Positions 40,119 through 52,530 of a DNA stretch of 64,000 bases are shown here, piece by piece. The first letter of the stretch is position 1, and every line of letters starts with the position of its first letter. Source of the stretch: Wuchereria bancrofti (lineage: Eukaryota; Nematoda; Chromadorea; Rhabditida; Onchocercidae). The notes beneath the pieces were generated by a model. The model made no database searches. It saw only the letters and a program-made list of their open reading frames with translations, and was not told where the DNA came from. The stretch is from NCBI GenBank assembly GCA_005281725.1, contig SSBO01000008.1, positions 2,232,001 to 2,296,000 on the forward strand, in the 5' to 3' direction. The position numbers were made by a program, and so were the translations under genes.

Positions 40119-42278
40119 AACAGTGATGAAATTCAATTTAATGTACAATAAAACGTTTTAAGGCTTACGTATCATTTCAGTTGTTATTATTTGTATTTTC
40201 TATCATTTTCAAATGCACAAAATTTACTTACGTATAAGATAATATCATAAAGAACAAATAACTCACAGTAATTAATTAATTAAATAATCATTTCAATTTA
40301 AATTTACTCTTTTTATGTTACATTATGCGCGAATATATTTTATTTTTGATCGATTTATTCAAATATACATTACAATTTATATTCGAAATCATTTCCAATA
40401 TTTTTTAAATATACCTTTTTAAAATATTTTCCATTCATTTGCATTATTTAAATTATTTCTTCAAAGCTTATGATAATATATGGTATTCATAGTTTAGTAA
40501 CCTAATAAGTATATGTCACTTGCGCATCAAAAATTTGAGCAAATTCAGAAGACATTACCGCTTCTGATCAGATCGAACATCATCGTTTGTTTAAATTTGC
40601 TTCCTTTTACTCAATCAATACAATAGGTCAATCACGGAAACACGGAAGTAATACTTTGTTTATCACTAATAAATTAAATTATATGGAAGAAATGCGACTA
40701 AAAATAAACATTGCTAAATAAAAGTTTATAATTTCAAACTTTTCGGTTTATTTTTCCCTATTTAATTGCTTATTTAATGATCTTTTTTCTTTCTTTCTTT
40801 TTTTTTTGAAATATTCAAGCAAATATTTGAAAATATTCCAGAGAGATTGTTGATCGCTTTTGTGATTATAATGATTCAATCGTAATAATGGAACAACTGC
40901 TAAGGTCATACTTTAGTTTTAACCCTGAATGTAATATGCGGAAGAAATAGTAAAACAAAAGAAATGATTGTGGTTGGATTGATGATAAATTTCTCTGTTG
41001 CACATTGCTAAATTTATCTCAATAAATTTAGCGAAATTTCTAGAAATTCACAATTTCAATTTAAATGCTATATAGCAATGGATTAGCTTCTTCACTTGAA
41101 CGAGCAGCTGTGAATTTCATCATCATTATCGCCAAATGGGAAAATTTTTCAATTTAACCAATCAAATTCAAATTAAGATTAACTTGTTCAATGTGAATTC
41201 CATTTTTAATCTAAATTTATTTGTTTTAAAATTTATATGAAAATTTAGCTTTTGTAAATTTTGCTTTTGCGCAAAATGGATAGATAAATTGCCTGTCACT
41301 GGATCACAAACTTTGTCTTGGAACATTCATTACATTACATTTTTTTGAATTTAAATTTAAATGCAATTTATCCATTTGCTCAACCAAATAGGAAAGCTTT
41401 TGTATTTTTATATTCTTTTTTTTGGTTTATTTTCAGTTATTCAAATTCTAAAACTTTTATTTTCTGTTACTTTAAATTCCTAATTTTTTGGAATGAACAA
41501 TAATTCATGGAATACATTTTTTTTTTTTATTATTGCAGAAAAGAACATTTAAAAGATGGATGGACTGGCATTTTTTTATATAGTAAATGAAAATGAGTAA
41601 AATAAATAAGATATGATAATGTGATAAGATCAATTCTTCAAATAAAAAGATTCATTCGTCCATAAGTGGTTAATCACTGCCACTGCAAAGTTATAAATTT
41701 AGACTTTTTTGAAGTAACAAGAAAGATCCATGTGTGATTATAATCTTTGGTCGATAAGTTAAACAAATTTCTCTTTTGATAATAAGAAACTATGAGTATC
41801 CAAAATGTCACAAAATATAATCATTAATTAGTGATATTTGTTTGCTTTATTCAATCAAACAAGTGTCAATAATTTAAATTTTGAAAAAAGGTTAATTTGC
41901 AAATCTTAATAATGAGATTAACGAAATTAAACAAAATTAAGCTGTACAACATTAATAAAATACAACTAAAAAGAGATTTCCGAGTTAAATTAATTGAAAT
42001 TTATACAGCATCCGATAGAATTATTTATTACAATTTGCAGTAAAAATCTATCCCTGGAAATTTTAATTTCAAAAAATTTTTCAAATAATAACATTCGAAA
42101 ATTGAAAAGTGCTACTTTTATGATGTCAGAATAACAGACTAATCTTGCAATGCGTTGTTAGACTTCAACACATTTTCACCTTATTATTGAACTTAAATCA
42201 TCTGTTAATTATTAAATAAATCAAAGATCATTAAAAAATGAAATTCGCTAAAATTAAGAAGAAATTAAAATTTTTCCG
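40119..42278. other. Gene-free AT-rich stretch
   Basis: No recognisable coding sequence or RNA gene. A moderately GC-richer segment lies at about 40840-40980. The last part should hold the 3' untranslated region of the minus-strand orphan gene ending at 42279. Confidence 0.5.
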
Positions 42279-42911
42279 CTATAAACATCGATAAATAAAT
42301 GCATATAAATGATTTAACCAAGCTTCCACACGAATTCGTCGATAGCCTCGTTCACATTTACAGAATAGAAACGTCTTAACTACAGTTGTCAGAGCTTCAC
42401 CGGATTCATGAATCCGTCCAATGACACGGATTAAACTTCGTGTTCCATGACAGGAACGCCTAAATATATTGTCCACTCGATCACAAAATATCAGCGTAAT
42501 CATTTCATCCAATTTGATAATATTTTCTTCTTCCAAATAGCATTTTGTATCATTTGAACATTCACAAATTCTTTCACCGGTTATGTTAGCTGTTTTTGAA
42601 AAATCAAATACATGTATGGGTGTAAAAAATTCATCATACAATGGAAAATCTTTCATATTTGATTCAAAATCCATTTTGGAAGTTTCTTCTAGTGTTAGCA
42701 ATGGATAAGAACGAAGTTGCGCACCGCAAGCCATTTCAGGTTGAGTGCAAATACCAATAGCAAAAATGGTTTTTGCATAAAATAGAAGTAAAAGAATGAA
42801 AATTAGTTGAATTAATATACGTAACTGACGGAAGCGTAATGATTCAACAATTGGTAGTAATTGAAATATACCAGCTAAACTGTCGATGATGATTAAGGCT
42901 TGCCGCAACAT
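42279..42911 (-). CDS. Orphan cysteine-rich membrane/secreted protein, single exon
   Basis: A 210-residue uninterrupted frame, unusually long for this AT-rich DNA and with balanced composition, so probably real. Residues about 30-52 form a hydrophobic segment (LIQLIFILLLLFYAKTIFAI), suggesting a signal anchor or late signal peptide. The following part has a patterned set of cysteines: GIC, MAC, RICEC, TKC, IFC, RSC, LFCKC and a final RC. It contains one N-glycosylation sequon (NIT) and a second (NDT). The end is basic (GYRRIRVEAW). The cysteine pairs and the FCKC-x-RGYRR motif suggest a disulfide-bonded extracellular domain. I do not recognise the family. The start codon follows a 17-base T run, and an overlapping upstream open frame (42893-43102) encodes a strongly hydrophobic leader in another frame. 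Confidence 0.65.
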   Translation of the reverse strand: MLRQALIIIDSLAGIFQLLPIVESLRFRQLRILIQLIFILLLLFYAKTIFAIGICTQPEMACGAQLRSYPLLTLEETSKMDFESNMKDFPLYDEFFTPIHVFDFSKTANITGERICECSNDTKCYLEEENIIKLDEMITLIFCDRVDNIFRRSCHGTRSLIRVIGRIHESGEALTTVVKTFLFCKCERGYRRIRVEAWLNHLYAFIYRCL

Positions 42912-45017
42912 GACAAAAAAAAAAAAAAAAACAACTGTTCCGCACTGGATGCTATTTGCTGGTAGTGTGATGCTAACGGAATGGAAAAAATGATTTTAAA
43001 GCTTGAACAAGTGGTTGTTGCAACAGCACTAATAGTAGCAAATAGGAGTAAGAGCAATAATAAGAATAAGGCGGTACTGTAAACCAGCAGGAAGCGTTTC
43101 AAGATTTATCGATAGATAGATAGATAGATGGATACATTGGATAGAAAAATGTGGAACAAATGAATTAATGATTTTTAATTTAGTGATCTAGTATTGATAT
43201 CTCTTTGCTTTCACATTTTTTTTTTTAGCTCATCGAATAAATTGCTTTCCTGATTTATATACTCTTTTCAAATTTACCTCATAGGGCAATAAATTGATCA
43301 CTAAAAACTTAAAAATATCACAAGTTATACATCATCTATTTGACGTAAGCAATAGCTCAGTGAACATTTCTTATTCTTTTCTTTTGATGGATTCAGCTAC
43401 GAATTAACTTTTATTTCACCTTTTGGTTCACCTGTTATTTTATAAAGACATATTTAAATGCGTATATGCATAAATGAACACCATAATTTTTAGTTGTGGA
43501 CTTAATCTAACCTTTCGTTACCACCAATTTGTGTATATCCTCAAATCATTGGATGAGTTGATATCCATTATTTTGCAATGTTATCTGTTATTCGCTGAGG
43601 TAAGCTTCAAAAACCAAAAACTACGCAAACATCATATTCAAATATACGTGCAAGACGTTAGACACATGTATATTGAATTACAAAGACTGAACTGCTTTTA
43701 TTGGACTGCTTTTGTATTAAGAAATAATATCTTCATTCAATAAAAGTATAAAGGATCTATCAATATACAGCGCGGAAACCAGTCAATCTATAGTTCCGCC
43801 ACAAACAGAAGGAAAAAGCAACAAAATATTCAGTATGAGTGAAGGAGAAAGGGAAGCAAGAAAAAATAACGGAAAGGCTGACTTCCCCTTTTACAATGCA
43901 TAGCACGCGTGAAATTTCCAAGCTTCAAGCGTGAAAATATATGGAAGCCAACGTTTCTCAAATCTAAAATAATCCGTAATCTGGACCTGAATCTCCTTCC
44001 GTTCACCAAAACTCTGTTAATTTACCAGACAATTCACCAAATTACAAAGCAAATCAAAACAGAAACTCATGGGTGCACCGAGATATGAAGGCCATCTGGC
44101 CATAGCAAAATATTCACTGGAAATAAACTGAAGATTTGACACCTAAAAATCCCTGATATTTGGTAGGTTAAAAATTTGTAACATAATGAACAAAGAATTT
44201 CTTAAAATTTACCCTCGAGGCGCTTCTATCGCTGTGCACAAAAACAACACCCGGAATCGGAGAAAGATCAAAAACCGGGTTTGAGTTTGGACTATAAAAA
44301 AACTTAAGTTTCAGAATTTAAAACTTTAGAAATATTAGTCCAAAAATGCACAGATAGACCACATACAATTAGTGAAACTTTACCTAACATAAATGAAAGT
44401 AAGTAAAACGGACCAAAACAAAAGTATTACAATTGAAAGATTATTCATTATCCTATTATACAATTACTGAACCCATAAGGTTAAATCATTGAACTGAGGC
44501 ACTAACATCGCATCTTCTCCTCAAAAGCGTAAAAACTGAAGATTCAGCAAAATTTGGAGCTTAGCAAATTAATTTCTTTCTTGAAACGCAATGATGGGAT
44601 AAAGACTATAAAGGAATACTCTTAAATTTCAAAAGTCCGAACCTACCAAAAATTTCCCAAATCTTAACAGAACAAATAAGCGCGGTTGATTATTTGCATC
44701 TTAGGCCTCAAGTTAAGTGAAATTTTCGAAGTTTCTTTTAGCAAATATTCGTGACTTTTCCTAAATCACAAAAAGTACACAATAGAAAGACCTGGAATAT
44801 AAAAATCTTTCTGAAAAAAGTAAATATGATTAAGAACCATGTATTATAATGCGATAGGAAAAAAAAATTATTATACCGACATAGGAATCGCAATATTTAC
44901 CCTCAGTTCATAAATGCATCATGATAAATTCCTAGGGATGGGGAAGAGAGAGAAAAAAGAAAAAGAAGAGGACAACATTGCTATGAAGTGAATTTCCAGT
45001 CGTTCCACCCATAATAC
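42912..45017. other. Spacer between the orphan gene and Ariadne
   Basis: Contains a (GATA)n run at 43108-43131 and a GC-richer but non-coding-looking stretch from about 43770 to 45000, part of which is probably the Ariadne 3' untranslated region. A plus-strand frame at 43474-43743 (89 codons) has no recognisable features. A short hairpin, ACCCGG...CCGGGT, lies near 44250-44282. Confidence 0.5.
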
Positions 45018-48000
45018 TTAGGCTGTGAACCTCCAGAAATCATGTTCTACTCCTTCTGCACAATGTTTTAGCAGTGTCGTACGTCTCTGTTCCACGTAAC
45101 GATATTTATCTTGCACCTGAAAGAATGAACCATAGAATAAAAAATAGGCCATCTATCAAGTTGCAGAATTATCAGTGGATCGTACTTAATGATAGTAATA
45201 CGGCTCTATGAGAAGGTCCACACATCTCCTTCTGAATCAGACAGTCAAGTGCGTCTCTACGAAATCCACCTTAACAGCTGCTGATAGCTCGAATTACTTT
45301 CTGCCTGTTTTCAAATTTCTGAAATGGTACACTGTTCCAACACTATTTCACAGTTACAAATCCTATTGCTTTTGAGGAACAGTGACCTACAAACAAGACA
45401 GTACCTTTTGTTTTAGACTAACGAGATTTTCATGATCTAGATCTCTTTCTAAAAATTCCGATAGCTGTTCGGTGGCATGTTCCAGATCACGCTGATTTTC
45501 TTCAAATATAACCGACTGGTTATCTTTTTGTAAGTAAAACGCAAATGCATATGTGTACATCAGCGTACGGCGACATTCCGAAAGGACATCGACCGCTTTA
45601 CGTAAAAATTGCACCTCGATCCAGGACATATTTGCCTGCTGCATGACTTCCATTTTGGACTTTACAATTGAATAAAGCTGAAATAGGGGAAATATGAAAG
45701 CAGAAAATTAACTAGAAGGCTCACATGAGTGTTGTGAATCTTCGGAAACTAGCTATAATTAAAAAAGGCGACACACCTTTATCTTTATCAAAAGTACTTG
45801 TACCAAAAGCAACGTAGGAATTAACTTGGTATCTATCTTTCATAGTATCTCTCGAAAATAATTAAACGTTGTTCATAAATATCCGAAACTTCCTGCTTTT
45901 AATTGCAAATTTGAATAAACTTTCTACACACTTACTTTATGCTCCAGTTTTAAACTTTGTTGATGATTCATGTATCGATTATAATAGTGCAAGTATCTTT
46001 GAAGTGCAGCGCGACTTCGTTCTTGTGCATCGCGTGCTTGTTTTGCCAATGTATCATCATATCTGTTACAGGAATACCATGAACTACCATGTGGTTCCCA
46101 CGGGCCAAGACACATCCAACAAAATTCCATTTTACAAGCTACATTCTTACATGTCATATGGTTGCATCCACCGTCCTTTTCTATTGTCACCTATAAAAAA
46201 GGAAAATTCTTCATTTAAAAAGCTAAGCTTTTTATCCAGGTTCCAATAATATTCTAGAATATAGATTTAAGGTTAAGTTGGAAGTGAAGAAAACACACAG
46301 ACAAACAGGCCTTACAATCTTAAAATAGCGATTCGTACTTCACATTTCCTGAACTTTTCACCTCCTGAGATGTCGAAACTGTTGTATATTCCTTCAGAAG
46401 CTATATACTTTCGATAGTTCATACAAAGTTATGGATTTATAACTAATGGTAGCACTTATCCCAGTCGCTGAGACATCTCATCAGAAAAACTGGTCAGAAA
46501 AAAATATAAATCTAAACTTAAAGTAAATGTTTAAACTGCTGAATAGAATAGTTTACCTGGCATTTGGGGCATTCTTTAGTATTTGCTGATATCCAATTGC
46601 TTGTCTCACTATCATCGTTACACTTCTTAATCCATAGCTTCAGAAGTCTACAATTAACAGGTTCGTGCCATTCGTGTCCACATGCGAAACAAAAAACTGT
46701 ACCACAAGTACATTTGACGGGACGCGCTTCCAAATGTCCTACTTCAATAACACGTCCACAGTCAGCGGCTGGGCACCACCGCAACAAACGATTACACTGA
46801 AACTGAATAAATAAGAAAATAATTCAAATAACTTTCCCTCTAGAAATCAGCAAACTTTTCCCAAAAACTTCACTAAAACATCTCACTGTAATGTAATTGT
46901 AGCAAAAGCTTCGATGCCGAAACTTTGACGATGAAGCATCTCAAAAAAAAAGATGCCTTAAATCATAAAAATATTGCTCTGCATGCAAACTGATATTCAG
47001 ATAACATTCAGATAAGCACATTAGCAAATGACTATGAAATCTTAGTAACTTTTAAAATACCTCGACGAAACTATTGATTATAAGACGACGATATCTTTTC
47101 TTTGCATTTTCGCTTTTCACCAATGCCAAAGTTTTTTCGTCATCAACTATGATTGGACAATTATGTTGGGGGCAAGCTACATGTGCTCGGCCTTCCTCCA
47201 TAATCTGAATTTAAATGACAAATCTCAGCTTTTTTCATGTTTTTTAAAAGATAAATGAAAGCCTACCAAGTTGACGATAATTTTCAATTAAAATTCTGAA
47301 TTCTTAATAGTCTTACATATCTCCGGTTCTCACTCACCTACCTTAGTTGTTAAATAGGAATCCCAGCATGGATAACAGAAACGATGACTGCACTGTAAGC
47401 CTGTCAAAATGGTACGATTACAGCAGATGACACAAGTATCAACAACATCCGCAAGTCCTTCATCACCCCGGCGTGCCACTTTAAATGGTGAAATGATGTT
47501 AGCATCCAAGAAAAAGGAGTCCATATCAGTGCTTTCGTAAAACCTTCAATATTTTAGAGACATCAGAAGAATGAAAAGCACAGCAAAATTGAAATATGAA
47601 ACATAAAACTTTGACAGAAACTGAGGTAAGAAACCAGAGTCACAAATTTTTAAGAAAAAAATTTTAAAGCAATTCGCAGAATTGTCGCATACCTTTCTAG
47701 CAAACTTTCTTTATTCCACTTATAATGATGTAAAAGTAATCTACAGATAGTAGCCGATAAACGCAACACCGATGCAACATCCTCTATGATTTTATTCATT
47801 TCTAAAGTCACTTTTTCAGCATCCAGAACCTGCAAGAACTTTTTTCAGTAAATCATTCAGAAATATACAACTGATAATGCTACAAATTTTTCTCAATGCG
47901 TGTTATTTTATACTCACCACCGGACAATTTAGTCTAGTCCCAAATGGTTATTGATTAGCAGTATCGTCGATATCGACAATAAAAACGTGAGGTAACCAGC

Positions 48001-49023
48001 ATGTTTATATATTTCACCTTTCTGGTATTTAATAAATCATTGTTGTGACAGCATTTTCTAGGAAGGAAAACATCTTACAATGCTCCATTTGCTAAATGCT
48101 AAGTTTTAGACATAGTCCTAAACACTGCAGCGCATAAAGATCAACTAAAGTTTTGAGAAAACTGGGAAATTTAATCATTTCTAGGCTTTGCCTTCAGCTT
48201 GAATAATTAAAAGTGGAGGAGAGGAACGGGAGGAAACACTGCAAAGTAAATATAAACTAAAACCAATCAATCAGTAATGTCATCCTTCATTCTCTGCAAA
48301 TTACAAATCTGCAAAAATACAAAAGCCTTGGGAGAAACTTTTCTTCTTGTTTCAACTTTATAAAACTACCTTACAATCTGAAGGAATTAGTAAAAATAAG
48401 ATTCTGTTTGAAAATTAATTAATCTAAAACTACTTGGCTGTCTTAGTACCGTTCGTTTTTTAATGTCCTTGCTGGTAGAGAACATTTTGCTTACAATCGT
48501 TTTATTCCTTCATGTTATTCGAATTTAGTAAGCCCATTCCCAATTCTAGCGTTTATCTAACAGTTCATTGACTCTTGCTGAATAGCCTAATCATAAAAAT
48601 GAAAACATGTAATTTACGTTATTGCAATCAACAAATAAGATGAAGACGGTTGGTATCAAACCTAGAACAGTTGTACTCGGTATGCATTTGCACTACAAAG
48701 CAAAAATGATTTACAGTAAGTAATCACTGACTTTTGCTAAGCTACTGAAATTATACTTCCAAGCACTATATATCTTTTCTCTAAGTTAAATTGCTTATCA
48801 TTCTCTTCCATCAATCACTTTGAACTCCAAATTCATGTTAAAATTCAACAAACACCTGGAAATCAGCTGATTCACTGTCATGACTACCTCCACGTTCCGT
48901 TTTGATCACAGGTGGATCCACTACAATACCATCATCATCACTATATGTTGATGTGGCATCACTTTCTGAACCATCCGAAAATGCACCATCATCATCCATC
49001 GCCTCGTCACTTCCTAGTGACAT
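45018..49023 (-). CDS. ari-1: Ariadne-1 RBR-type E3 ubiquitin ligase
   Basis: RBR ligases accept ubiquitin from an E2 (UbcH7 type) on RING1 and pass it through a catalytic cysteine in the third domain; Ariadne proteins are activated by neddylated cullins. Eight exons, about 510 residues. Order: acidic N-terminus [21 protein letters not shown]-like helices ([18 protein letters not shown]); RING1 with [22 protein letters not shown] and CPQHNC; IBR with [17 protein letters not shown] and [20 protein letters not shown]; Rcat with ECPKCQ, then [11 protein letters not shown] carrying the predicted catalytic Cys, and [14 protein letters not shown]; Ariadne domain with [31 protein letters not shown] and [16 protein letters not shown]. 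All zinc ligands that I can check are present. ATG at 49023 follows a TCTGCTCAG acceptor immediately. Exon 1 (48856-49023) is exactly 56 codons. Divergent from GPN2. Confidence 0.95.
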
Positions 49024-49032
49024 CTGAGCAGA
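49024..49032 (-). promoter_or_regulatory. Putative spliced-leader acceptor of ari-1
   Basis: TTCTGCTCAG abuts the Ariadne ATG with no intervening base. With no visible upstream exon in the spacer, trans-splicing is likely, leaving an untranslated leader that is almost entirely the spliced leader. A cis-spliced 5' exon is the alternative. Confidence 0.45.
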
Positions 49033-50192
49033 ATCTTTCACTCTCTCCTTTCAACCTTTCTTCTAAACGTTTCCCGTACTGTTCTTTCTTTTTTTTTTTT
49101 TCTTTTAGAATAGCTATAGAATAATAATCATATAACTGTTACTGTCTTTTTACACCAATTTCTTTCGTTTTCTCAAAAAGGCAGTATTTCGTGTCACACA
49201 AACTGCCTTTTGCACACAAGCAAATAGCAAACAATGATGCAACACCTGAAATATACTTCATTTTATACGAAATATAATGATGAGTAAATCAATAATCTTT
49301 CCATAAAAATTACACACAACATGAAAAAATAAAAATATCACTTATTCTTGTAAGAAATTATATGCACTATTATGGATAAAAATAATACGTAAAACTGAGA
49401 ATATTACTTATATACTATGTATAAAAACGTGTATCATTATTGCGACACGTAAGAATTGTTTATTCGACCAAGTTTTACGTATTGGAATTTTTCAACATTA
49501 TAAGTCATGTTATTAGTTCAACATTATAAGTCACGTTATTAGGATGAAGTGACGTGTACTTCATTAGATAAGATGAAATGACATTTGCGCCTGGTGACAG
49601 CTGATGTCAACTATGAAATGAAAGATTAGAGGCACCTTGCCAATAATGTATGTAGCAAGGAGAAAAATTCGTCTCACACAAACTGAAATTTGTATGGAAA
49701 CTTCGAACAATACGTTGGAACCAGTTTTAGTAACTTTGTAAGGCAACGATATTTGCGTTACTTTTGGGTACGTGAGAGAGATTTGGAGGTAATTAGTAAT
49801 TAATTAATTAATTAGGGATGGAAGAGAAAGATTAATTAGAGTAATTAATTAGAGATGGAGGAGAGAAAGCATTGCTAGAATAGGAGAGAAGTAAAGAATA
49901 AGAAAATTGGCAATTTATAGCTTACAATTGTTGTAACACAAACTGAAAGTATTAAGATAAGAAATAACTGTAAGTAATTAATTAAGTAAGTAAGTAAGAT
50001 GGAAGAGTTAACTATATAAAATGCTAGTTGTTGAGTATATATGTAATAATTGAGTAAGCATGTTTGAGAAATTATTTTACCGTATTTCAGCATCTACCGG
50101 ATATATCGGATATATTGAAATCATTCTTCAACATTAACAAATGCAATATTTTCAGGAATATGAATTAACTTGAAACTTGAAATAATGAATGG
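49033..50192. promoter_or_regulatory. Divergent promoter region ari-1 / gpn-2
   Basis: About 1.2 kb separate the two divergent starts, so both promoters must lie here unless distant exons exist. Visible structure includes two copies of TTCAACATTATAAGTCA near 49491-49535, TAATTAATTAATTAAT-type runs at 49795-49860 and (TAAG)n at 49983-49998. The ORFs here lack recognisable features. Confidence 0.5.
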
Positions 50193-51809
50193 ATGATGTT
50201 CGGACAAATTATTATCGGTGCACCAGGTGCAGGCAAAACAACATATTGTGATGGCATGAGCCAAATCTTGTCACAGCTTGGCCGACCTGTTATATGCGTA
50301 AATTTAGATCCAGCAAATGATTATTTACCATACAAATGTGATATTGATATTCGGGAACTGGTAAAAGTGGAAGATATCACCAGTCGGTTAAATTTGGGTC
50401 CTAACGGAGCACTAAGGTTATTTTGCATATTGCTTACTAATGACAGTGATCCAACAATTGAGGAAAATATAATTCTTAGTGATTACTCTTGAATTTAGAA
50501 TGCAGAAGTTTAACAGATTTTTTTCCACTTTATAAATCTTCAAATTTGAAGTTCAGCAAATCCATCTTTCGATGGTCACTTATCATAGAAATAATTAAAC
50601 ATACAAATAGCTTTTTTGTTCCAGAATGTTGGCCAGCATTCTCGAAACACATGGTATGGACATAGTTTAACTTTTTAATAGTTTGAATGATTCTTTTAAT
50701 GTATGTCGTCTTTTTAGGTACTGTATGCAAACTTTGAAAAAGAATATAGAGTGGTTACGATTGAAGTTGTCACGTGTGGATGGATATTTGCTTTTTGATT
50801 TCCCAGGACAGCTTGAGTTATACAATAGTGACGACTGCATCACATCTATTATCCATAGTGTAAGATAGTGTTTCTATTTTGAGTACCTTCTTTTTACTTT
50901 TCTTCTACATACTTCTCACAAGCAGTCTTAGCATCGAAATGTTGATAATAGATTTTAGAAAAAAGGTGGTATTAATGTTGAGTTGTTAAGGTAAAACCTT
51001 GTAATTTTTGGATTTCGTTTAACATTGCTAAGATTCTTGAAAATTCAGCGATCGAATTCATGAACCTGCTACGTAATTTTTTTTGTAGGAAAATTTTTGT
51101 AGAAAAGTTTGGGGTATTACTAAACTCAATCATGAGAGCTCATCTTCATTATAAAATGTGGAATGTATAATAATAAACCGATCATACGTATTTGAACATT
51201 TCGATTTTTAGATGGAAAAATGGGGTCTCCGTCTAGTCGCTGTGCATCTTAGTGATAGTTTATATTGTTCGGATGCAGGCAAATTCATCTCAGTATTGTT
51301 AAGTGCACTTTCTATCATGATAAACTTGGAATGCGCCCAAATCAATGTATTATCAAAGCAGGATTTACTGAGTGATAATGATTTGCCATATAATTTCGAG
51401 TTTTTTGAACAACTTCCGGATGCGTTACGATTGGTTGAGTTGCTTGATGTAAGTATTCATTTGCAAAAATAGCATGTTTTTAATAATTAAGCAGGTTTCA
51501 TTCAAAAACATTTCTAAATATGATAAGGCATATTTATTGGATTATTTTCCAAAGCGTTAAATTAGCAAATAATTAAAAGGAAATCTTTCTACTATATAAG
51601 AGAATTTTTAGGAATCACCAATACTCAAACAGTATAAAGGATTAAATGAAATGCTGTGTTCGGTTATAGGCGACTATGATTTGGTGAAATTTACGGGTTT
51701 GGATGTTACAAGCAAAAAACATATGCTAAATTTACTAAAATTAGCTGATACAGCTAATGGTTATGCCTTTACCGAAGCGCCTGATCTCAGAAATATTGTA
51801 CAGCAGTGA
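50193..51809 (+). CDS. gpn-2: GPN-loop GTPase 2
   Basis: GPN-loop GTPases act with GPN1 and GPN3 in assembly and nuclear import of RNA polymerase II and III. Four exons (50193-50416, 50718-50859, 51212-51448, 51612-51809) join cleanly to 266 residues. Motifs in order: P-loop [23 protein letters not shown], the diagnostic GPN loop in [22 protein letters not shown], switch II-like [29 protein letters not shown], guanine-specificity segment [22 protein letters not shown] and [13 protein letters not shown]. The frame ends ...RNIVQQ with TGA at 51807-51809. It lacks the extended tail of the human protein. The start is the first of two adjacent ATGs; both lie in the same frame. The only recognised gene on the plus strand apart from the partial one at the right end. 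Confidence 0.95.
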
Positions 51810-52278
51810 TATTTATTGCTTTAAGTATGTATTTCTGTGCTATATCTTAATCAGATATAATAGTATTTAATTATCTGTTTTCATGTTGATTTGTAATTTT
51901 GATTTTACAATATCATTACTGTTAAGATATGCAAATTGTTGGAATTACTTTACTTTACTGTTAAAAATACTTAATGTGCAGGAGTGATTTATATTCAAGA
52001 TGACTCATGAATTTCTCATATAATTACAAGGAAATTTATAAGTTATATATTATTAGCGTTGTGTTGTACAGGAGTGGTTTATATTCAAATTTTCATCCGT
52101 ATTTTAAAGTTTTCATCAGCAGAATATACTTTGTTTCATTGAATGTACTATTCTGTTGATATGCGTACTACATCATCCAAACAGCTAACACTGCTACAGT
52201 TTAGGCTTTTTTACACTGAATTCTACTATAAGATAAAAAGGTAGCAAATCTCACCTATTTACTTATAAGTCATACGCC
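51810..52278. other. 3' flank of gpn-2
   Basis: AT-rich sequence with two copies of CAGGAGTGRTTTATATTCAA near 51980 and 52069. No coding sequence was recognised. Confidence 0.5.
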
Positions 52279-52384
52279 AAAAGAATTTGAAATTGAACTT
52301 CTGTTAAAATAAGTTGAAAGAATTTGAAATTGAACCTTTGTTAAAATAAGTCAAAAGAATTTGAAATTGAACCTCTGTTAAAAG
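52279..52384. repeat. 37-bp tandem repeat, three copies
   Basis: Units start near 52280, 52317 and 52354, each with AAAGAATTTGAAATTGAAC and a CTTTGTTAAAATAAG-type end. The last copy runs into a 40-codon open frame. Confidence 0.85.
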
Positions 52385-52530
52385 ATAAAATTCCACACCA
52401 AACCAAGGTTCTGGTTGAGATGTCCGGTAGGGTTGATAGCTTCGTTGCTGAAGTGTTGGTTGCTACAACACCTTGGATAGGTGAAAGGTGGCAACAAAGA
52501 ATTCCGTATAAATCATTTCTTAGTCAAAGA
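52385..52530 (+). other. Short coding-like segment of unknown origin
   Basis: GC-richer than its surroundings. One plus frame is open from the last 37-bp copy to a TAA near 52531 and includes TKVLVEMSGRVDSFVAEV. It has no start context, splice partner or recognised family. It may be a relic of a mobile element or of a gene. Confidence 0.2.

Noticed and set aside
39428..40151. Plus-strand open frames of 230 and 141 codons made of His/Phe/Ser/Ile repeats
   Set aside because: They are translations of the CATT and decamer arrays, which contain no stop words on the plus strand. There is no coding context.
44250..44282. ACCCGG...CCGGGT hairpin as a terminator or structured RNA
   Set aside because: A six-base stem with a 20-base loop is too weak and occurs in eukaryotic DNA, where intrinsic terminators of this kind are not used.
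45869..46249. Plus-strand 126-codon frame
   Set aside because: Antisense shadow of the Ariadne Rcat/Ariadne-domain exon, which is conserved on the minus strand.
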